Counted from the first letter of the stretch, positions 46,218 to 55,921 are shown. The stretch is DNA of 64,000 nucleotides from UBA7330 sp965243485 (GCA_965243485.1 CBDEVP010000001.1:310001-374000); one strand, 5' to 3'. Translations and numbers: made by a program. Notes: generated from the letters alone by a model not told the origin.

Positions 46218-47729
46218 CTAAACCACCAGGGGTTTTTCATATCCACCTGTCTTACTCTCCAGGTAGGCAGCAACTGCCAGTACCTTGTCCTCCGTCCAAG
46301 GTTTCCCAACGATCTGTATTCCGAGGGGTAACCCTTCATTGGAAGTACCAGCCCGAACTACTGCAGCTGGCCAACCGGTAGCATTGTATTCAGATGTATA
46401 CCAGTGACCTTTTGGTCGTTCATCGTCAGGTCTTAGAGCAGCAGTAGAAGTGACAGGACATAATAAAATATCATAATCCTGCATGTATTGAAGCATCTGA
46501 CTTTTCAGCGTATCTATTTCTTCTACAAGCCTGGTATATTCTGTAGCGGAAACAACATCACCATCAATAGTGAGGTTAGGTGAGGTCACTTTTGTGCCGC
46601 ATTCTTTGATCAACCTTTTCAGGTGTGCTTTCCCATCTGCACTATTGAGCTCTCTCCTTTTTTCAGAAAGCTCCTTGAGCATGGGTGGTGCTGAAGCAAC
46701 CACACTTTTAGCCTGTGAGGACATCATGTTTGCGCAGTCTACCACCATCTTTTTGATTTCAGGTATCGGATCTGATACCCCGTTAGTCGTGTAGTAAGCA
46801 ATGCTAAGCTCCGATAGATTTACATCAGCCGGATCATTGAGTGGGACCGGGCTGATGCTAGCATCATATTGGTCTGGTCCGGCGATTACGCTTAGCAACA
46901 AATACAGATCTTCCACCCTTCTTGCCATCGGGCCGGGCTGCTGGTAGCTACCAAATCGATCCCCGAAATCCGGAAGGTGTCCTGTTTGAGGCACACGGCC
47001 GCTGGTAGGCTTGATGCTCGCAATACCACAGACGTGAGCTGGGGCCCGTACACTCCCGCCAGAATCTGTGCCGATGTCAAAAAATGATCCTCCTGCAGCG
47101 ATGATAGCAGCTGCACCACCACTACTACCAGAGGGATGTCTCGTCAGGTCGTATGGGTTATAGGTCTGACCATAGATCAGATTGGTCGTGAGGGAGGACA
47201 TGGTAAACTCCGGTGTATTGGTCTTTCCAAGAAGTATGGCTCCTGCCTCTCTCAATCTCGCAACGACCGTAGCATCCTTGCCAGGCATATAATTTTTTCT
47301 ACCCAGGGTACCTGCTGTAGATATAATTCCAGCCGTTTCAAAGGAGTCCTTGATCGTCATTGGCACCCCATGTAAAGGCCCCATGATTTTACCTTCCGCG
47401 AGTGCTTTGTCAGCAGCCTTTGCCTCCATCAGGGCCCGCTCCTTAGCAAGTTGCACTACTGCATTGATCTTGGGATTGACCTTCTCTATCTGGTCAAAGC
47501 AAAGAGTGACCACTTCCACACTACTCATATCCTTGTTGCGGATAAGCTCGGCAACTTTTGTTGCTGACATATACAGCACCTCTTCTGTTTCATCTGTAGA
47601 CCGAAACTGTGGCTCCGGCGGTGATACACCTTTAGGTAAATTCGCTGCATAGGCAGGCAGCATGGCTCCGAATGAGCCTTTACCCAATGAGGAGATAAAC
47701 TTTCTTCTATTTGATCTGTTTCTATCCAT
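46218..47729 (-). CDS. Exported amidase-signature enzyme, paralogue type B (copy B1)
   Basis: 503 residues with leader SNRRKFISSLG. Triad Lys127 (GVPMTIKDS), Ser202 (SGSSGG) and Ser226 (GTDSGGSVR). The C-terminal region (TEYTRLVEEIDTLKSQMLQY; LGIQIVGKPWTEDKVLAVA) resembles the gene at 49363 more than its neighbours on either side, marking the B type. It differs from A-type enzymes in the substrate-facing segment after the nucleophile (APAHVCGIASIKPTSGR). It lies 21 bp upstream of A1 in the same transcript. Confidence 0.94.
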   Translation of the reverse strand: MDRNRSNRRKFISSLGKGSFGAMLPAYAANLPKGVSPPEPQFRSTDETEEVLYMSATKVAELIRNKDMSSVEVVTLCFDQIEKVNPKINAVVQLAKERALMEAKAADKALAEGKIMGPLHGVPMTIKDSFETAGIISTAGTLGRKNYMPGKDATVVARLREAGAILLGKTNTPEFTMSSLTTNLIYGQTYNPYDLTRHPSGSSGGAAAIIAAGGSFFDIGTDSGGSVRAPAHVCGIASIKPTSGRVPQTGHLPDFGDRFGSYQQPGPMARRVEDLYLLLSVIAGPDQYDASISPVPLNDPADVNLSELSIAYYTTNGVSDPIPEIKKMVVDCANMMSSQAKSVVASAPPMLKELSEKRRELNSADGKAHLKRLIKECGTKVTSPNLTIDGDVVSATEYTRLVEEIDTLKSQMLQYMQDYDILLCPVTSTAALRPDDERPKGHWYTSEYNATGWPAAVVRAGTSNEGLPLGIQIVGKPWTEDKVLAVAAYLESKTGGYEKPLVV

Positions 47730-47754
47730 GATTTCTTTTTTATTCGTTAATGAT

Positions 47755-49332
47755 TTAGATGGCTGGCTTCACCCAACCACCTGATTTGCTTTCCAGGTAT
47801 TTAGCTACTGCCAGCGAAACATCCTCTCTCCAGGGATGAGCTGCGATTTGAACACCGATAGGCAATCCATGGGTATCCGTTCCACACCTTACCACTGAGG
47901 CTGGCCAGCCGCAGGTATTGAAAGGTTTGGTGTAGCTTTCTCCGGGATTGTCCATATATCGTGATTCAGGATCATAGCTGCCATTGATTTCTCCTGCAGG
48001 AGATGAAGTGGCAGGACAGATAATGACATCATACTGTGAAAACCACTGCAGCATCTTACTGCGGTTGGCATCCTGCATCTCCAACAGCTTAGAATATTCA
48101 GCAGTGGTGATTGGAGGTCCTGCAGTTTCTAACCTTTGCCTCAGAGATTCACCATAAGTCTTGGAGCCTGCTCTTTCAGTGGCCCTTCTCAGCCATTCCC
48201 AGCTATCTCCGATGATCAGGTCTCTCCTGATCGTCCCAAGTTCAACAAGCAGATCCTTCGGGCAATCTTCAATGACATCCATGGATACTTCCGACATCCA
48301 CTTCGCTGCCTTTTTGATTGTAGCTTTAGTCTCATCACTGGTTTTTGCTACTCCGTTTTCAGGAAAGAAGGCAACTTTCAGCTTGCTCAGGTCTACCTGA
48401 CCGTAGTCTGGCCAGGGCATAGGAACAACAGCAGCATCCTTGAAATCCGGGCCAGCCATGATAGGAGCCAGGTAATCAAGATCCTTTACATATCGCGCCA
48501 TCGGTCCCGGCTGCTGCCAGGAATCGAAAAGCCCTCCGTAGTCTACAATGTGTCCTGTTCTGGGCAAGCGAACAGATGTTGGTTTAATACCGGCAATACC
48601 ATTGGTACTCGATGGTCCCCTTACACTTCCACCCCAGTCTGTACCCACATCAAACGGAGCTCCACCTGCAGCCACAATTGCTCCGGCACCCCCGCTACTA
48701 CCAGAGGTTGTACGGTTGAGGTCATACGGGTTCTTGCTGATCCCATAGATGATGTTGTTGGTAGAATTAACGCCGAGAACCCCTCCAATGAGGGTGAACT
48801 CCGGCGTATTTGACTTTCCAAGGAGAATTGCACCCTGCTCACGTAAGCGTGCAACCACCGTGGCGTCTTGGGTGGGGATATAGTTCATTTTTCCTAAAGT
48901 ACCTCCGGTGCTCACCACCCCTTCAGTCATGAAACTGTCTTTGATGGTCATGGGCACACCATGAAGACTTCCGGTCGATTTTCCTTTGGCCTGCAGGTCA
49001 TCAGCTTTTTTGGCTTCAAGAAGAGCCCTGTCAAAGCTGTCCATGACCACAGCATTCAGCTTGTAGTTTACATCCTCTATCCTGTCGATATAGGTTTGAA
49101 CTACTTCTGTTGCACTAAACTTTTTAGTTCTGATCCCCTCGGCAAGGTCCGACACCGACATGTAAATGATGTCAGTATCCGATGCCTTTTCAGCAAGATC
49201 TTTCACAAAGACCTTTTTGGAATATCCGTATCCCAGGTTCGGCAGCATCGTAGCTCCGGCCAAACCAGCAGACAGCTTTCCGACAAAGCTCCTTCGGCCA
49301 GGTTTATTTTTAGTTATTGATTTAGTATCCAT
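47755..49332 (-). CDS. Exported amidase-signature enzyme, paralogue type A (copy A2)
   Basis: 525 residues with leader PGRRSFVGKLSAGLAGATML. Triad Lys131, Ser212 (SGSSGG) and Ser236 (GTDWGGSVRG). It is the close paralogue of A1; both have IIYGxSKNPYxL, FDSWQQPGPMAR and the ending SGGW.(Q/K)P.I. Sequence drift between the copies is substantial in the helical region ~300-400, so the duplication is not recent and the copies may differ in acyl or amine preference. Gaps to neighbours are 25 and 30 bp. Confidence 0.94.
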   Translation of the reverse strand: MDTKSITKNKPGRRSFVGKLSAGLAGATMLPNLGYGYSKKVFVKDLAEKASDTDIIYMSVSDLAEGIRTKKFSATEVVQTYIDRIEDVNYKLNAVVMDSFDRALLEAKKADDLQAKGKSTGSLHGVPMTIKDSFMTEGVVSTGGTLGKMNYIPTQDATVVARLREQGAILLGKSNTPEFTLIGGVLGVNSTNNIIYGISKNPYDLNRTTSGSSGGAGAIVAAGGAPFDVGTDWGGSVRGPSSTNGIAGIKPTSVRLPRTGHIVDYGGLFDSWQQPGPMARYVKDLDYLAPIMAGPDFKDAAVVPMPWPDYGQVDLSKLKVAFFPENGVAKTSDETKATIKKAAKWMSEVSMDVIEDCPKDLLVELGTIRRDLIIGDSWEWLRRATERAGSKTYGESLRQRLETAGPPITTAEYSKLLEMQDANRSKMLQWFSQYDVIICPATSSPAGEINGSYDPESRYMDNPGESYTKPFNTCGWPASVVRCGTDTHGLPIGVQIAAHPWREDVSLAVAKYLESKSGGWVKPAI

Positions 49333-49362
49333 TGGTTTTCTTTTTGTGTTGGTAGATTGATC

Positions 49363-50907
49363 TTAAACAAGTGGTGGTGCCTGCCAGCCTCCCAGTTCTT
49401 TTTCCAAAAATTCTGCTACAGCCAGTACCTTATGATCCTGGAATGGCTGTCCAACAATTTGCACTCCAATAGGAAGACCTTCTCTGCTTGTTCCGGCTCT
49501 TACCACCGCGGCTGGCCAACCTGTCAGGTTAAAGATCCCCTTGTAACCGTAGGCTTCCGGGTCATAATTCGATTGTTCGAACACATTAGGATTTGGCTTT
49601 GCCCCGTCAAAATCTACCGGACAGATCACAATGTCGTAGGCTTCCAGCCACTGAAGCATTTTGCTTCTGGATTGATCAAGGTCTTCCACCATTTTTGTGA
49701 ATTCCCGGGCTTCCACAGGATCTTCATCGGAAGAAAGTCTTAAAAGCGGATGTGTTTGGGTGGTTCCATATTTTTCAACCAGCCTCTTCACCCATGCTCG
49801 ACCGTCAGCGCTGAACAAACTGTAACGAACCTTTTCAGCCTCCCGAATCTGATCTACCGGAGCATCGTTTTTCATGGATACACCAGCTGAAAGAAGTGCT
49901 TTTTGTGCACTGGTCACCGCTTCAATGGTTTCTGCCGAACACGATTTTGCGCTGCCATGATCGATGAACCAGGTATATTTCAGATCCCTGATCGCTACCT
50001 GGTCAGGGTCTTCCCAGGGTACTGGATGAATTGCAGCGTCCACCTTGTCAGGACCAATGATGAGCGGCATGATCAATTTCAGATCTTCCACATATCTTGT
50101 TAAAGGCCCTAAAACCTGGTAAGCATCAAACAATCCACCGTAGTCCACAATATGACCGGTACGAGGAACTCTACCCGTACTGGGTTTGATACCAGCAATG
50201 CCATTAAAATGGGCCGGCCCCCTGATGCTGCCGCCGAAATCAGATCCGATATCAAAGGGTGAACCTCCGGCTGCTACTATTGCCCCTGCGCCACCACTGC
50301 TCCCACCAGGAGAGTAACCGGTCTTGTAAGGATTGCTGGTCATACCATAGACCAGGTTGGCAGTGGTTCCCGATAATGTGAATTCCGGTGTGTTGGTCTT
50401 ACCTAGCAGAATCGCACCCTGCTCTCTCAGCCGGGCAACGACGGTAGCATCCTTAGCGGGGATGTAATCTTTACGTCCCATGGTACCCCCAGTGCTTATG
50501 ACACCGGCAGTTTCCAGCGAATCTTTAATAGTCATAGGTACACCATGCAGCGCACCCATGGATTGTCCCCTGGCTAACATCGCATCTGCCTTTTTTGCCT
50601 CTAAAATTGCTCGCTCCTTACAGCTAAGTACCACCGCATTGATCTGAGGATTCACTACCTCCATTTGGTTATAGATAGCCTTGACCACCTCTTCCGAGGA
50701 AACTTTCTTCGTCCGGATCATCTCCGCTATCTGAACTGCAGAAGCATAGTGCAGCTCATCCGTTACTTTTTTTGGAGAATAGTACTTTTTAGAAGCAGTG
50801 CCTGCCTGAAGATGGGAGGGTGCCATGAATGCGATCCCTCCCCCTGCAATAGCTTTACCTGAAGCTCTTAAAAAAGCCCTTCTGTTTGATTTGGTTGTTG
50901 TGTTCAT
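49363..50907 (-). CDS. Exported amidase-signature enzyme, paralogue type B (copy B2)
   Basis: 514 residues with leader SNRRAFLRASGKAIAGGGIA. Triad Lys128, Ser203 (GGSSGG) and Ser227 (GSDFGGSIRG). It pairs with B1 through SADGRAWVKRLVEKYGT, the AHFNGIAGIKP loop and VGQPFQDHKVLAVA. It has an atypical DAYQVLGPLTR where the other three have (D/G)S(W/Y)QQPGPMAR, a segment lining the active site in this family. It is the first enzyme gene after SusD, 18 bp from its stop. Confidence 0.94.
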   Translation of the reverse strand: MNTTTKSNRRAFLRASGKAIAGGGIAFMAPSHLQAGTASKKYYSPKKVTDELHYASAVQIAEMIRTKKVSSEEVVKAIYNQMEVVNPQINAVVLSCKERAILEAKKADAMLARGQSMGALHGVPMTIKDSLETAGVISTGGTMGRKDYIPAKDATVVARLREQGAILLGKTNTPEFTLSGTTANLVYGMTSNPYKTGYSPGGSSGGAGAIVAAGGSPFDIGSDFGGSIRGPAHFNGIAGIKPSTGRVPRTGHIVDYGGLFDAYQVLGPLTRYVEDLKLIMPLIIGPDKVDAAIHPVPWEDPDQVAIRDLKYTWFIDHGSAKSCSAETIEAVTSAQKALLSAGVSMKNDAPVDQIREAEKVRYSLFSADGRAWVKRLVEKYGTTQTHPLLRLSSDEDPVEAREFTKMVEDLDQSRSKMLQWLEAYDIVICPVDFDGAKPNPNVFEQSNYDPEAYGYKGIFNLTGWPAAVVRAGTSREGLPIGVQIVGQPFQDHKVLAVAEFLEKELGGWQAPPLV

Positions 50908-50925
50908 ATCTGAGATGATCTTTTA

Positions 50926-52401
50926 TTATTGAACATCCCACCAAACACGCGTCAACAGGTTATCAGGACCCTGCCTGCTCACCGCAATGTCATAATTGGC
51001 TTTATTCAGATTGATCTCACTTGGCGGATAACCCTTACGTCTGGGTATCCCATTGATCACGGCATCTTCTGCGATTTCCAGTGCCGGATATCCGAGTCTT
51101 TTCCACTCTGACCAGGATTGAACCCCTTGCATATAAAGGGATACCCATTTTTGTTCCCCAATAGATTTGAAAGGTTCGTTTGTATCGTACATCACTTCCG
51201 GCTGAGCGAGGTAATCTGAAATTGCTGTTGGATCATCAATTCCCCATTGCTCCATAGATGCCGTGATAGCCTGATCGTAGAACGTGGAAGCAGTTCCAGT
51301 GATCCAGCCACGCTCTGAAGCTTCCGCCAAGATGAAAAGCACCTCGGAATATGTCATGATATTGAATGGTGATGTCTCATCCAGAATATTTTCCTTATCA
51401 GGCCAGGAAGCGGCAAAGTCACTAATACCACTACCAGTGGCACGATCCAAACCGACAGGTTGACCTACATAGCCACCTCCAAGATCTGCATTGAAGGCCG
51501 TGTCTGCATACGCCTCTAGTCGTGGATCATTGGTCATTTTCAGCATATCGATCAATGTACTTCCCACGCCGTAGTTTGGTACACTGAGTTCAAAGCGATA
51601 AAACCATGGATTGTTGTTTGGCTGCGATTCAAGAAACTTGTAAAAAGCATTGTCATCATTGGAAGTCATAACACCAGCGGCGTAGGCTTCAGCAACAGCA
51701 TCCTCAGCAATCGATGGCGCCACCTTGGAAAGTCGCAATCCAACCCTCATCTTGAGGCTATTCGCAAACTTTTGCCATTTCTCCATGTTGCCATCAAAGA
51801 TGATATCGCCTGAAATATCACCCTCAGAGACATCGATCATAGCGGAGGCTTCTGTGAGCTCTTTCAGTAAATCCATATAAATCGTCTCCTGCGTATCATA
51901 TACGGGCAAAGCAAAATCCTTTCCTTTCAGTGCCTGGGTATATGGCACATCACCCCACACGTCAGTGACATTGTGAAAGGCCCAGGCCTTTAGGATCCTG
52001 GCAACGGCAATCTGGTTCATGTTAGGACCGGAAAGTGCTGCGGAGGACAGGGTCTCTTCATCAGTATTTAGTCTTATGATCTCCTCAAGGTCTCTGAGTC
52101 CACGATTGTAGATCTCAGAAAAATCCTCTTCAACAATAGAGTATACATCATCAAAACCTCCCCGCAATCCAGCCATCTGCTGCGCATAGGTCATCAATGG
52201 CAGACCGATACCCACCAGATCCTGATGGTTTCCAAAAATACTTCTGACTAATTCTCTTTCAGCACCGGTAAACAGACTCGAGGTGGGTACCTCAACTGGC
52301 TGATTCGGGTCTGTATTAAGATCCTCAAATCCGCTTGTACATGCTCCAAGCAGAAATATGGAGCAGCAAAACATGATAATTGTATTTTTTATGTTTCTCA
52401 T
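50926..52401 (-). CDS. SusD/RagB-type lipoprotein of the amide locus
   Basis: The start at 52401 gives the lipobox LLGAC (Cys21); an ATG eight codons upstream (52425) adds a non-signal extension. The sequence fits the SusD-like_2 subgroup (LNTDPNQP near the N-terminus, NIMTYSEVLFILAEASERGWI, QKWVSLYMQGVQSWSEWKRLGYP, ending in NLLTRVWWDV). RagB of Porphyromonas gingivalis shows that SusD-class lipoproteins can capture peptides rather than sugars. It is the partner of the SusC upstream and is followed at once by the amidase genes. Confidence 0.92.
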   Translation of the reverse strand: MRNIKNTIIMFCCSIFLLGACTSGFEDLNTDPNQPVEVPTSSLFTGAERELVRSIFGNHQDLVGIGLPLMTYAQQMAGLRGGFDDVYSIVEEDFSEIYNRGLRDLEEIIRLNTDEETLSSAALSGPNMNQIAVARILKAWAFHNVTDVWGDVPYTQALKGKDFALPVYDTQETIYMDLLKELTEASAMIDVSEGDISGDIIFDGNMEKWQKFANSLKMRVGLRLSKVAPSIAEDAVAEAYAAGVMTSNDDNAFYKFLESQPNNNPWFYRFELSVPNYGVGSTLIDMLKMTNDPRLEAYADTAFNADLGGGYVGQPVGLDRATGSGISDFAASWPDKENILDETSPFNIMTYSEVLFILAEASERGWITGTASTFYDQAITASMEQWGIDDPTAISDYLAQPEVMYDTNEPFKSIGEQKWVSLYMQGVQSWSEWKRLGYPALEIAEDAVINGIPRRKGYPPSEINLNKANYDIAVSRQGPDNLLTRVWWDVQ

Positions 52402-52486
52402 TTTATTAAGATTTTGAATAATCACTTATTTCAGGATTGGCAGCATCCGGAAAACATTCCGGATACTGGCCTGATCGTAAATTGTC

Positions 52487-55400
52487 TTATAGATTGAATT
52501 TGATGTTGAAGCCAACCATTCTTGGAGAAGGAATAGATGCACCCTCCAGACCCTGTACATTGTCAGATCCAATGGCGATCTCCGAAGGGTCGATATGTGG
52601 CACGTTCCTGTGCAACAAGGCCACATTTCTGCTGAATACAGATAACTTCAAACCTTTTAGGTATAGCTTACTGGCAATCTTGGATGGAACGGAATATCCC
52701 AGGCTTACCTGACGTAACTTGACGAATGAAGCATCAAAAACCGACAGGCCATCCAGACTATACAACTGCTTCAGATAATCCTGCGCTTCCAGGTAAATGG
52801 TATTTGGTTCGCCATTCTCAAAAACAGCATCTGCCTTGATACCTCCGCCCTCTGAAACAGGATCTCTTAGTGGATTCCCTCTGTCGTTAAGACCAACGGA
52901 TTCTATGAACTGACCATTGGCTTTTCCGTTTTGCACGGTCTCAGCCCAAAATTCTCCGCCAAACTGAAAGTCTATCAGCGCGGACAGGCTAAAGCCCTTG
53001 TAATTGAGTGTGTTGGTTACACCACCCGTAAAATCAGGCATTACACTGCCAACAACCTCGCCGGGGTTACGCAGGTAAAACCCATTACTTCCAACGATAG
53101 GCTTTCCACTTGCCTCATCATAGATCACATTGGGTGTGATCAGCGTACCATAAGGCTGGCCAACTGTTGCATTCACAGAATTTGTTCCGTCTCTTCCTCC
53201 AAGTTCGAAGTTGTCCTGTCCTTCAGCCAGCTTAAGCACTTCATTTCTGTTTCTTGCCAGGTTGAAATTGATATCCCAGCTGAAGTCATCCGTCTGAACA
53301 GGTGTACCGTAAAGCATCATTTCAATACCCTTGTTCTCCATCTCTCCGGCATTGACAATCAATGACTCAAAGCCTGTGGTTGATGAAACAGGTAGAGCGA
53401 TGATCTGGTCAAAGGTGGAAACCTTGTAAACCGTGAAGTCAAACCCAATTCGATCGTTCAGGAATCTGAGATCAAGACCTGCTTCAATATTGACTACTGT
53501 CTCAGGCTTCAGGTCACTGTTCCTAAGGATGTCATCCACAGAGAATACTGAGGTATTGCCGTAAGGATTACCTGTGAGATAAGTATTGACAAGTCGATAA
53601 GGATCGGTGTCATTACCTACCTGGGCCCATCCTGCTCTCAACTTACCAAAGGACAGAAAATTCAGACCCTTCATGATGTTGGTAAATACAAAACTGGTGG
53701 ATGCTGCCGGATACAGATATGAATTATTGTCCACCGGAAGCGTGGATGACCAGTCATTTCTCAAAGAAGCTTCCAAAAAGAGGTAGTCCTTATAACCAAA
53801 GTTGGCACTACCGTAAACACTCTGTACTTCCTTTTCAGACTTGTAGTCACGCATCTCCGGTCGCTGCAGAGACCCACTCAGGTTGTAAAAGTTGGGTACA
53901 CTCAGGCCACCCTGGGTCCTGGCATAGTTATTTTCAAAGGTGTTCTTTCTCAGATTCGCACCTGCGATAAGTCCCAGACTGAAGTCAGAACCCAGATCCG
54001 TATCGTATCGACCCAGAAATTCGAAGTTATCTTCTCTGAATTGATAGATATCTTCTTCATAAGCATTCTGCAGATATCCGCCGATAGCCGCCCTGTCTTC
54101 TCTACGATCTGTATAAAAGTCAGTTCGCGCATACACCGTCAGCGCCAGACCTGGCAAAGGCTCATAGGTCAGGTTGATATTACCAAACACACGGTCCTTG
54201 AGGTCATTGTTATAACTCTCGTAAAGTGTAAAGTACGGATTGTTGTTATAACTCTGCTCCAGATGTCTTCCCAGCCCCTGGGTATTCCAGGTCATGTGGT
54301 AGTACCTTTCAGACTTATAGTTTCTCATTCTGGCAGGATCAATCTGTCGCTGGGTCCAGGCATACCAGTAGGTAAGTACGTTTACTGGTCGATCAGGAGA
54401 CCAGTCACCCGTTGCAGGACGTCCTTTAGCCTTGGTCCTGATGTAATTGACCTTGGCTTCTGCAGTCAGCTTATCACTCAACTTCGTATTGGCACTAACA
54501 GATACAGTATTTCGATCAAGGTAACTATTTGGCATAATTCCTTTCTGATCCATATTAGTGTATGAAAGCCTGAAGGCCCCCTGGTCATTTGACCCGGTTA
54601 GTGAAATATTATTTGAAAGGGTAACACCCGTTTCAAAGAAGTCTCTCACATTGTTAGGTGTTGCCTGCCAGGGCCTTACTTCCCCATAGCCAGGTTCACC
54701 CGGATACATGCTGTCCCAGTGCCTGACCAGCGTTCCGTCAAATCTGGGGCCCCAGCTGTTATTGGCGTTTGTATTCACCACCTTATAGGTTAATCCATCC
54801 AGTGGATCCACCACCTCATCAAAATCCAGTGAGAATCCTCCTCCATATTCATTTTGCATCTCAGGAAGGATAAAGACGTTGTTGAACATCGTTGATGAGT
54901 TTACACTCACACCGATGCCTTTGCCACCTTTGCCACTTTTAGTTGTAATCAGAATCACACCATTGGATGCACGTGACCCATAAAGTGCGGCTGCACTTGG
55001 ACCCTTAAGTATGGATATGGACTCAATGTCGTCGGGATTGATATCCTGAGCAGCATTGCCATAATCTCTTCCGCCATTGCCGGCAGTCTGATCCTGAGAG
55101 TTATAATTCGAATTATCAATAGGAGTACCATCGACTACAAAAAGCGGCTGATTGTCTCCAGAAATTGAATTCACGCCTCTAATGAGGATTCTGGAAGATC
55201 CGCCTATATTACCAGCTGAACTTTGGATCTGAACGCCGGCCACCTTTCCCGCCATCGAGTTAACGATGTTCGTTTCTTTGGCCTCATCCATCCCCCTGGT
55301 TTCAACCTCCTGAACGGCATACCCCAGTGCACGTTCTTCCCGTTTTACACCGAGAGCAGTCACAACGACTTCAGAGAGCTGTTCAGTTGTGACCCCAAGT

Positions 55401-55738
55401 GCCACATTCAGAGAGGTTTTATCCCCTACTTTCACCTCTTTGGTTTCGAACCCAATATAGGAAATTACCAGTGTTGCTTCTTGTGAAGGAACAGTAAGTT
55501 GGAAATTACCATTAAAATCGGTGATGGTACCTACTGACCTGTCAGCCTTTAATACAACGTTTGCACCGGGAATTCCCTCACCGGTTGTTTCATCAGAAAT
55601 GGTACCATCAATTGTAACACTCTGAGCATGAACGGAATAGAAAGAGCACAGAAATAAGAAAATAAGAGAAAAGACAAAATTGCAACTGTAGTGCAGTTTA
55701 GGTGGATGATTTATCCATTTTTGTAATATTTTTTCCAT
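52487..55738 (-). CDS. SusC/RagA TonB-dependent receptor of the amide locus
   Basis: 1083 residues: signal peptide (to YSVHAQ, ~residue 39), carboxypeptidase-regulatory-like domain (~40-120), the variant plug opening VVVTALGVKREERALGYAVQ, then LKGPSAAALYGSRASNG and the barrel. There is no STN domain and no sigma/FecR pair in front, so regulation differs from the other ECF-type loci in the window. The ALGVKREERALGY type of SusC is usually paired with SusD-like_2 proteins, as here. It opens an ~18-kb operon with no recognisable carbohydrate-active enzyme. Confidence 0.95.
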   Translation of the reverse strand: MEKILQKWINHPPKLHYSCNFVFSLIFLFLCSFYSVHAQSVTIDGTISDETTGEGIPGANVVLKADRSVGTITDFNGNFQLTVPSQEATLVISYIGFETKEVKVGDKTSLNVALGVTTEQLSEVVVTALGVKREERALGYAVQEVETRGMDEAKETNIVNSMAGKVAGVQIQSSAGNIGGSSRILIRGVNSISGDNQPLFVVDGTPIDNSNYNSQDQTAGNGGRDYGNAAQDINPDDIESISILKGPSAAALYGSRASNGVILITTKSGKGGKGIGVSVNSSTMFNNVFILPEMQNEYGGGFSLDFDEVVDPLDGLTYKVVNTNANNSWGPRFDGTLVRHWDSMYPGEPGYGEVRPWQATPNNVRDFFETGVTLSNNISLTGSNDQGAFRLSYTNMDQKGIMPNSYLDRNTVSVSANTKLSDKLTAEAKVNYIRTKAKGRPATGDWSPDRPVNVLTYWYAWTQRQIDPARMRNYKSERYYHMTWNTQGLGRHLEQSYNNNPYFTLYESYNNDLKDRVFGNINLTYEPLPGLALTVYARTDFYTDRREDRAAIGGYLQNAYEEDIYQFREDNFEFLGRYDTDLGSDFSLGLIAGANLRKNTFENNYARTQGGLSVPNFYNLSGSLQRPEMRDYKSEKEVQSVYGSANFGYKDYLFLEASLRNDWSSTLPVDNNSYLYPAASTSFVFTNIMKGLNFLSFGKLRAGWAQVGNDTDPYRLVNTYLTGNPYGNTSVFSVDDILRNSDLKPETVVNIEAGLDLRFLNDRIGFDFTVYKVSTFDQIIALPVSSTTGFESLIVNAGEMENKGIEMMLYGTPVQTDDFSWDINFNLARNRNEVLKLAEGQDNFELGGRDGTNSVNATVGQPYGTLITPNVIYDEASGKPIVGSNGFYLRNPGEVVGSVMPDFTGGVTNTLNYKGFSLSALIDFQFGGEFWAETVQNGKANGQFIESVGLNDRGNPLRDPVSEGGGIKADAVFENGEPNTIYLEAQDYLKQLYSLDGLSVFDASFVKLRQVSLGYSVPSKIASKLYLKGLKLSVFSRNVALLHRNVPHIDPSEIAIGSDNVQGLEGASIPSPRMVGFNIKFNL

Positions 55739-55822
55739 ATTTTTGAATGTTTTTAATTTTTATATTAAAACAATAGCCATTTGTATTGATATCTATCAAT
55801 GCATTTCCCGTGGCTTTAATTG

Positions 55823-55858
55823 CCAGCAGTGTTGCAGCACTGCTGGTTCTTTTTTGTC
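55823..55858 (+). terminator. Opposite-strand terminator-like hairpin upstream of SusC
   Basis: CCAGCAGTG (55823-55831) and CACTGCTGG (55838-55846) pair perfectly over 9 bp with a 6-nt loop, followed on the plus strand by TTCTTTTTTGTC. There is no plus-strand gene in front. A perfect TAnnTTTG (TATTTTTG, 55738-55745, plus strand) overlaps the SusC start, so an antisense RNA of roughly 100 nt could run from there to this terminator. Confidence 0.6.
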
Positions 55859-55921
55859 TAAAAAAACGAAAGCCACTGCATTGATCATTTACTTCAAAAA
55901 TGAAGTGCACTCCCGTGGCAA

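Noticed and set aside
48136..48813. 225-codon plus-strand open frame
   Set aside because: Antisense to an amidase-signature gene with an intact catalytic triad; composition and lack of any motif mark it as a shadow.
55720..55745. Complete plus-strand promoter with TTTG at 55720 and TATTTTTG at 55738
   Set aside because: The spacer is only 14 bp, shorter than the ~19-21 bp usual in Bacteroidota; only the -7-like element is kept as suggestive.
55868..55881. GCCACTG resembling a cobalamin-riboswitch B12-box element
   Set aside because: The other conserved B12 elements are absent and the short match is explained by the local inverted repeat with 55799-55817.
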